64,000 nucleotides of DNA from Hyparrhenia diplandra (taxonomy: Eukaryota; Streptophyta; Magnoliopsida; Poales; Poaceae): assembly GCA_015847255.1 (NCBI GenBank), contig JADLZK010001159.1:1-64000 (forward strand). The letters run 5' to 3'. Shown one piece after another: positions 60,007 to 64,000 of the stretch; positions within the stretch are counted from its first letter, which is position 1, and the number at the start of each line of letters is the position of its first letter. The notes under the pieces are model-generated. The model saw only the letters and a list, made by a program, of their open reading frames with translations. It ran no database searches and was not told the DNA's origin. A program made the position numbers and the translations under genes.

Positions 60007-60394
60007 CACTACAGGGGGGGTGGTTATAGCTTTCGCCCGAGCGCCGAAAATCGGGCACTCGGCAAAGCGGACAGTGCCGGGCGGCCACACTTGCCAACGG
60101 AAACCCCTCGGCGAAGACTGCTACGCCGAGAGCACAGCCCCCCCGACAAAGATGGACCCTCGGCAAAGATCCCCTTTGCTGAGAGATCTTGGTCAAGGTA
60201 ATGCCGTCCATTACGTTGATTTTGCCTAGGGACGCGACGTTTGCCCTCGGCAAAGTATGGGTCCTTTGCCGAGCCGCCGTCGAACTCTCAGCAAAAGATT
60301 TGGTGTCTGTTTGTTTTTAAAAAAAAAAATCTACACATGCCACATATTCGGCGAAGCTTTGCCGAGAACATTTTAGCCTAGGACCAGTGTAGTG
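60007..60394. mobile_element. Non-autonomous CACTA element (MITE size)
   Basis: It begins CACTACAGGGGGG and ends CCAGTGTAGTG, the CACTA...TAGTG signature of En/Spm elements. Subterminal copies of CTCGGCAAAG and CTTTGCCGAG in both orientations are the repeats known from grass CACTA families. Flanking trinucleotides are CAG and CAA, an imperfect 3 bp duplication. It is 388 bp long with no transposase. Confidence 0.85.
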
Positions 60395-61932
60395 CAAGCA
60401 TGAGCCAACATGTATAAAATTTCACGTTGGAAACAAAATAAGCTCACGTGTTGATTTTTTTTTTTTTTGTTGTTGATAACAAACATACTACGTACGTGAG
60501 CTTTTGTTGATATACCTACGTCTACGTACGTGTTGGCTCTCTAGGTGAGAACATATAGTAGTGTGACACTATGACTTGATGGAGAGGAGGACAGGACAGG
60601 ATGGTCTTTTCCGACGACAAGCTAGCTGGCGTGACGACGACGTCGTCCCTCTGCGCGCTCGAGGCGCCGCTTCCAGGCTAGCCGCACCCTCCTTCCTTTT
60701 GGTTTTGGAAAGTAGCGGCCGGGCAGGTGGGCCCCGCGTGCGTGGATTTTGTTGATAGACTCGCATTATCATATTGCCACAGCTATTAATTAATATTTTT
60801 TGAAACGACCACTGCTAATCTTAGGCCTCTCAATTATTCTCCCCACTTTCTTATTTCCCGTTTTCTTTTTCTGATAATAAAGAAAGGATTTTGTTCTCAC
60901 TAGGCAGCTCTTCAAGGCCGTGAAAAGCTACAGGCCAGGGGAAGAACTCATTCATCATCGATCAGTGAGTGATATCGAACGAATCCTTCAGTCGCTTTGT
61001 AAACTCATCCTGCTGAAGGAATTATCCTGACGAATATTTGGTGTTCATCAAATCAAAGGAACACACTGTCGTCGTCAAAGCACCTTTGCTAAAGCGCTCT
61101 AGAGCCTCTAGCTATAGTTGTGGATATATATAGTTCAACAATGGAGGATTGGCTAGAATTACATAAGCATGTGTCGTCGCCAAAGCAACCCAAAAAACTT
61201 GTTATTTTCATATCACACTAATATGATGGGATTCAATCTTATTGAATTATATTTGCATGGCTATTTCGTCAAAAAAAAAAAAACATTTTCATATGGCTTC
61301 GATTAATAACCTTATATTAGCTACAGATTATGTGTGTCTGTGTTTTGGAAAAATTTCACCTTATACACCGTACCCTTGATGTGGAAAATAAATCTATTCT
61401 TCATGGATTTGAGTGACTAATCTGACCTGCCAGGCTGAGCCACCTAATTTAGCTAGAAATCAGTTGCAACAAGAACCAACAAGAACAAGCGCTGGAGGGC
61501 AGCAGCTGGAGTACAAATTAACAAATGGTTGCACTTGACCGTACAAGGTTTATGAGCCCTTGGGTACAAATTAATTAGCGCGATGTATAAAAATCGTTGC
61601 ACAAAATTCTACACCGTACGTATCCCAACAACGAGTCCTATCTCTATTCTGTTGCATTTGCATATTTGCTTGCGTATACGTCCTGTGGACTCGTGATTTG
61701 TCCACAGCTGCATGCATGGCATTGGCTACGTGAAACCGTCCCGTTTTCTTCAGCGAATATCCCTTCAATTCATTTCTCATCTTTTTTTATTTAGGGAATA
61801 CGCCGTCTCTTTTCTGAGGAGACAAAGCTAGTTAGTGGTATATATAATACAAGCATATTAAGCATGATAAAGAATGCAAATGGGGACCGTGTGCAAGCCT
61901 TTTGCTGTTGTTCTAACCTGAAGAGACAGCGT
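60395..61932. other. Gene-free region
   Basis: 60450-60540 contains a T-run and local inverted sequence around ACGTACGTGAGC and CTACGTACGTG. No coding exon recognised. Confidence 0.45.
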
Positions 61933-62629
61933 ACTACAAATAAACATTTTTTTTATTTTAACGGGGACGAACAGTCCCCACCTGATCCATTACTCACAGA
62001 TGCCGGGAGGAGCCCCCGGTAGTGATCCAGGCAAAGCCGGGTAAAACGTGGCACCTCATACAGTGGCCACAGAGATTACAAGTAGTAGAGGGGGAGAGGG
62101 AAGGTTTACATCAGTTTGTAGTTACACCAGAAGGCGGCTAAGCTAGCAGGTTTTTTGGGGACTCTACACCGGCCCAGCGCCACCGCTTGCTTGCACGCCG
62201 CGATGACCCGATCCACGCTCGGTGGCATGCCTCTGAACACCACATCATGCCGGTGTTTCCACAATTCCCAGCAAAGGAGCAGGATAACAGTCGATCTTGC
62301 TACCGGAGGTATGTGCGGGGGGACACGTCGTGTTCCAGAGTGCATCCACCTTCGAGATGTTCGCACTTCCCCAGCCAATCTTGTTCCAGAAGGTCGCTGC
62401 AAAGGCGCATTCAGAGATGATGTGGTCGGCCGATTCGCTGCCAGCCCGACAGAGGTCACAGATGTCAGTGGTCACAATGGTTTTCAACAACAACCTGTTC
62501 TTGCTCGGATCCTGTTTCGAACCAGCAGCCATGCAAAGAATCGGACTCGGGGAGCAAAGTTGTTCAGACGAAGGAGAAGTAGGGCGCCTTCGATCCCCTT
62601 TCACCGAGGCGCGGACTACAAATAAACAT
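61933..62629 (-). mobile_element. 5'-truncated LINE with perfect target-site duplication
   Basis: ACTACAAATAAACAT occurs at 61933-61947 and again at 62615-62629 and bounds a 667 bp insert. The insert is in minus orientation: its A-rich 3' tail shows as a T-rich tract at 61948-61957. Its coding part gives the end of a plant LINE ORF2: zf-RVT-type cysteines in ICDLCRAGSESADHIISEC, then LLLCWELWKHRHDVVF and FWCNYKLM followed by a stop at 62106. A frameshift near 62290 separates the two pieces. The intact target duplication suggests a fairly recent insertion. Confidence 0.93.
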
Positions 62630-64000
62630 GATCTCTCTTTTGGAGTATTGATTGATGATGATGATGAAGAAGGTGGTGATCGAGCTGTTGCACGCAAAAG
62701 AGAGAGCAATGCAAAGTTGGCTATCTTTCCCTTCAACGTATTCAGCATGGATTTGACAAAGTCTTGGAGGGTTCTATCAAAACACATGAAAAAAAGAGAA
62801 CTCATGTATCCTGTACTTTTAAGTACAATAGATGATGTCATATATACAGTTGGAGTTACTTCTATGTCCCTAAATAAATAGATTCACAATATAAAATTTG
62901 TCTCAGCAGGCCGCCATCTTTGTGGCGGCATCATCTCCAGCTGGTCGGGGTCCTAGCCCCGGATCGGCGTCGCGGGCAGCGGTGCCTTATGGCCCTCCCC
63001 GTAGCTCCCCTCCACCACCCTATGGGTTACGTGTGAAAACCCCGTTGGTTGCTCCGGACCAGCGGCGATGGCGCACTGGTGTCATATTCCTCCCCGGAGG
63101 TGTCGCTGCAGACTTCAGTTTGGGTAGCCATGGTGACCGACAAGGTATGCGTTACGTGTAGGTCTCACGGGGTGATGAGTTTATAGTCCATTGGATTGGA
63201 CAGCCTAGGTGAAAGCCATGCGACTCTGTCGGTGTGATCGGCGGTGGCGCCTTTTGGCACCATCCCCCTCTTGAAGGCGTCGATGATATAGGTTTCCCAC
63301 CCAATTGCCCCTCCCTCCTGGTGAAAACCTAGCTCAAGCTATCTAGAGCTAGTGGTGGCGCCGTCGTGGATGTCATAACCTTCTTGAGGGCGCCACTGTG
63401 GAGGACAGACTTTAGATCCTACTGCGGCTTTGTGTTCTTCTTCGTTGTTCTCGCCCCATGTTATTGTTGCCCCCCCCTCTTGGGTGAGTTTGGTCGTAGC
63501 TGCCGGTTGTTGCTAATGCTCGACGAGTGTCCTCCTCTCGGCGTCTCGCTCCATCGGCACTCTCCTTGTTGGTGCTAGAAATCAAATGTCGGGTGGAGAT
63601 TACGCCGCTGCCGCCATTCCTCCAAGGCTTCCTCCCCATGGACGGCGTTGGATGGTGGTACTTGGGCCTAGATGTCTTTGGAGGATGTCCTATCAGCTCG
63701 AAGGGAGGTCATAGTGTCCAGCGATCCTAGGTCTGCGTGCTTGTCGCCACTCTTAATCCCCATTTCACTGTTGGTCCTCAGGAAGGAGGGAGACAGTGGA
63801 TTGGAGTAGCTACAAGGAGTGGTGAAGGACACAAGGGCCATGGTGATACCGGCGTGCATGCGGTTCGATGGTGCCACGCTCGATTGGCGACCTGCTGTTT
63901 AGGCTAGGTTGTCCCTTGCAGTTGTATTTTGTTGTTGTCATGTTTTATGGTGTTGTTATAATCTCCCCTACCTCCCTCGTGTATATCTAAGTGCCAGTGG
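62630..64000. other. Gene-free region, 3' half possibly repeat-derived
   Basis: 62650-62880 is the target-site flank, with no gene seen. From about 62900 the sequence is G/C-rich and includes GTGAAAACCTAGCTCAAGC and CTGTGGAGGACAGAC. I associate this style with multicopy grass sequences (possibly LINE 5' regions) but cannot prove it here. Confidence 0.35.

Noticed and set aside
62900..63730. Short frames in the right-hand end as genes
   Set aside because: Frames overlap on both strands without domains; the sequence looks like multicopy retroelement material.

Overview
This is plant nuclear DNA, almost certainly from a grass. The genes are split by introns. Stowaway-like, CACTA and 5'-truncated LINE/SINE copies lie between them. 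A 17 kb Ty3/gypsy complex of a type common in sorghum, sugarcane and maize occupies 39118-56110. A panicoid or Andropogoneae grass is an inference from these repeats; the species cannot be fixed from the window.

Layout: 1-9508 holds two minus-strand genes, MED11 (Mediator subunit 11, 3 exons, 2493-3198) and an organellar glutamyl-tRNA synthetase (12 exons, 5153-9508). A stray copy of GluRS exon 9 sits at the window start and a 0.67 kb foldback element sits just past the GluRS 3' end. 9.5-16 kb is intergenic repeats. 16472-17213 is a cold-shock-domain / CCHC zinc-knuckle glycine-rich RNA-binding protein (minus). 20398-24312 is the METTL16/FIONA1-type m6A methyltransferase (8 exons, minus). 27332-27850 is an intact intronless cytosolic cyclophilin (plus). 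31389-33135 is an unrecognised three-exon gene (minus) whose product carries a DLNEP (EAR-like) motif. 33.6-35.3 kb is a diverged tandem duplication. 36.9-39.1 kb is a decayed PIG-Q/GPI1 gene copy. 39118-56110 is a Tat-lineage (Grande-like) LTR retrotransposon with decayed gag-pol on plus, an antisense ORF region on minus, and a nested 4.1 kb LTR-like block (47038-51159). 56-64 kb is gene-poor, with a mariner-like MITE, a CACTA MITE and a LINE fragment that has a perfect 15 bp target-site duplication.

The genes are ordinary housekeeping or regulatory loci (transcription, organellar translation, RNA modification, RNA chaperoning, protein folding, GPI-anchor synthesis) and do not form a functional cluster. 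I found no convincing undescribed system. The most important observation for a user is technical: three otherwise conserved genes (GluRS, CSP, FIO1) carry single-base frameshifts, most of them in homopolymers, and each can be located by exon phase. This looks like uncorrected homopolymer error in the consensus rather than biology. The other notable items are the foldback that carries a block of GluRS 3'UTR sequence, and a set of very short oligo-T insertions flanked by target-site duplications.
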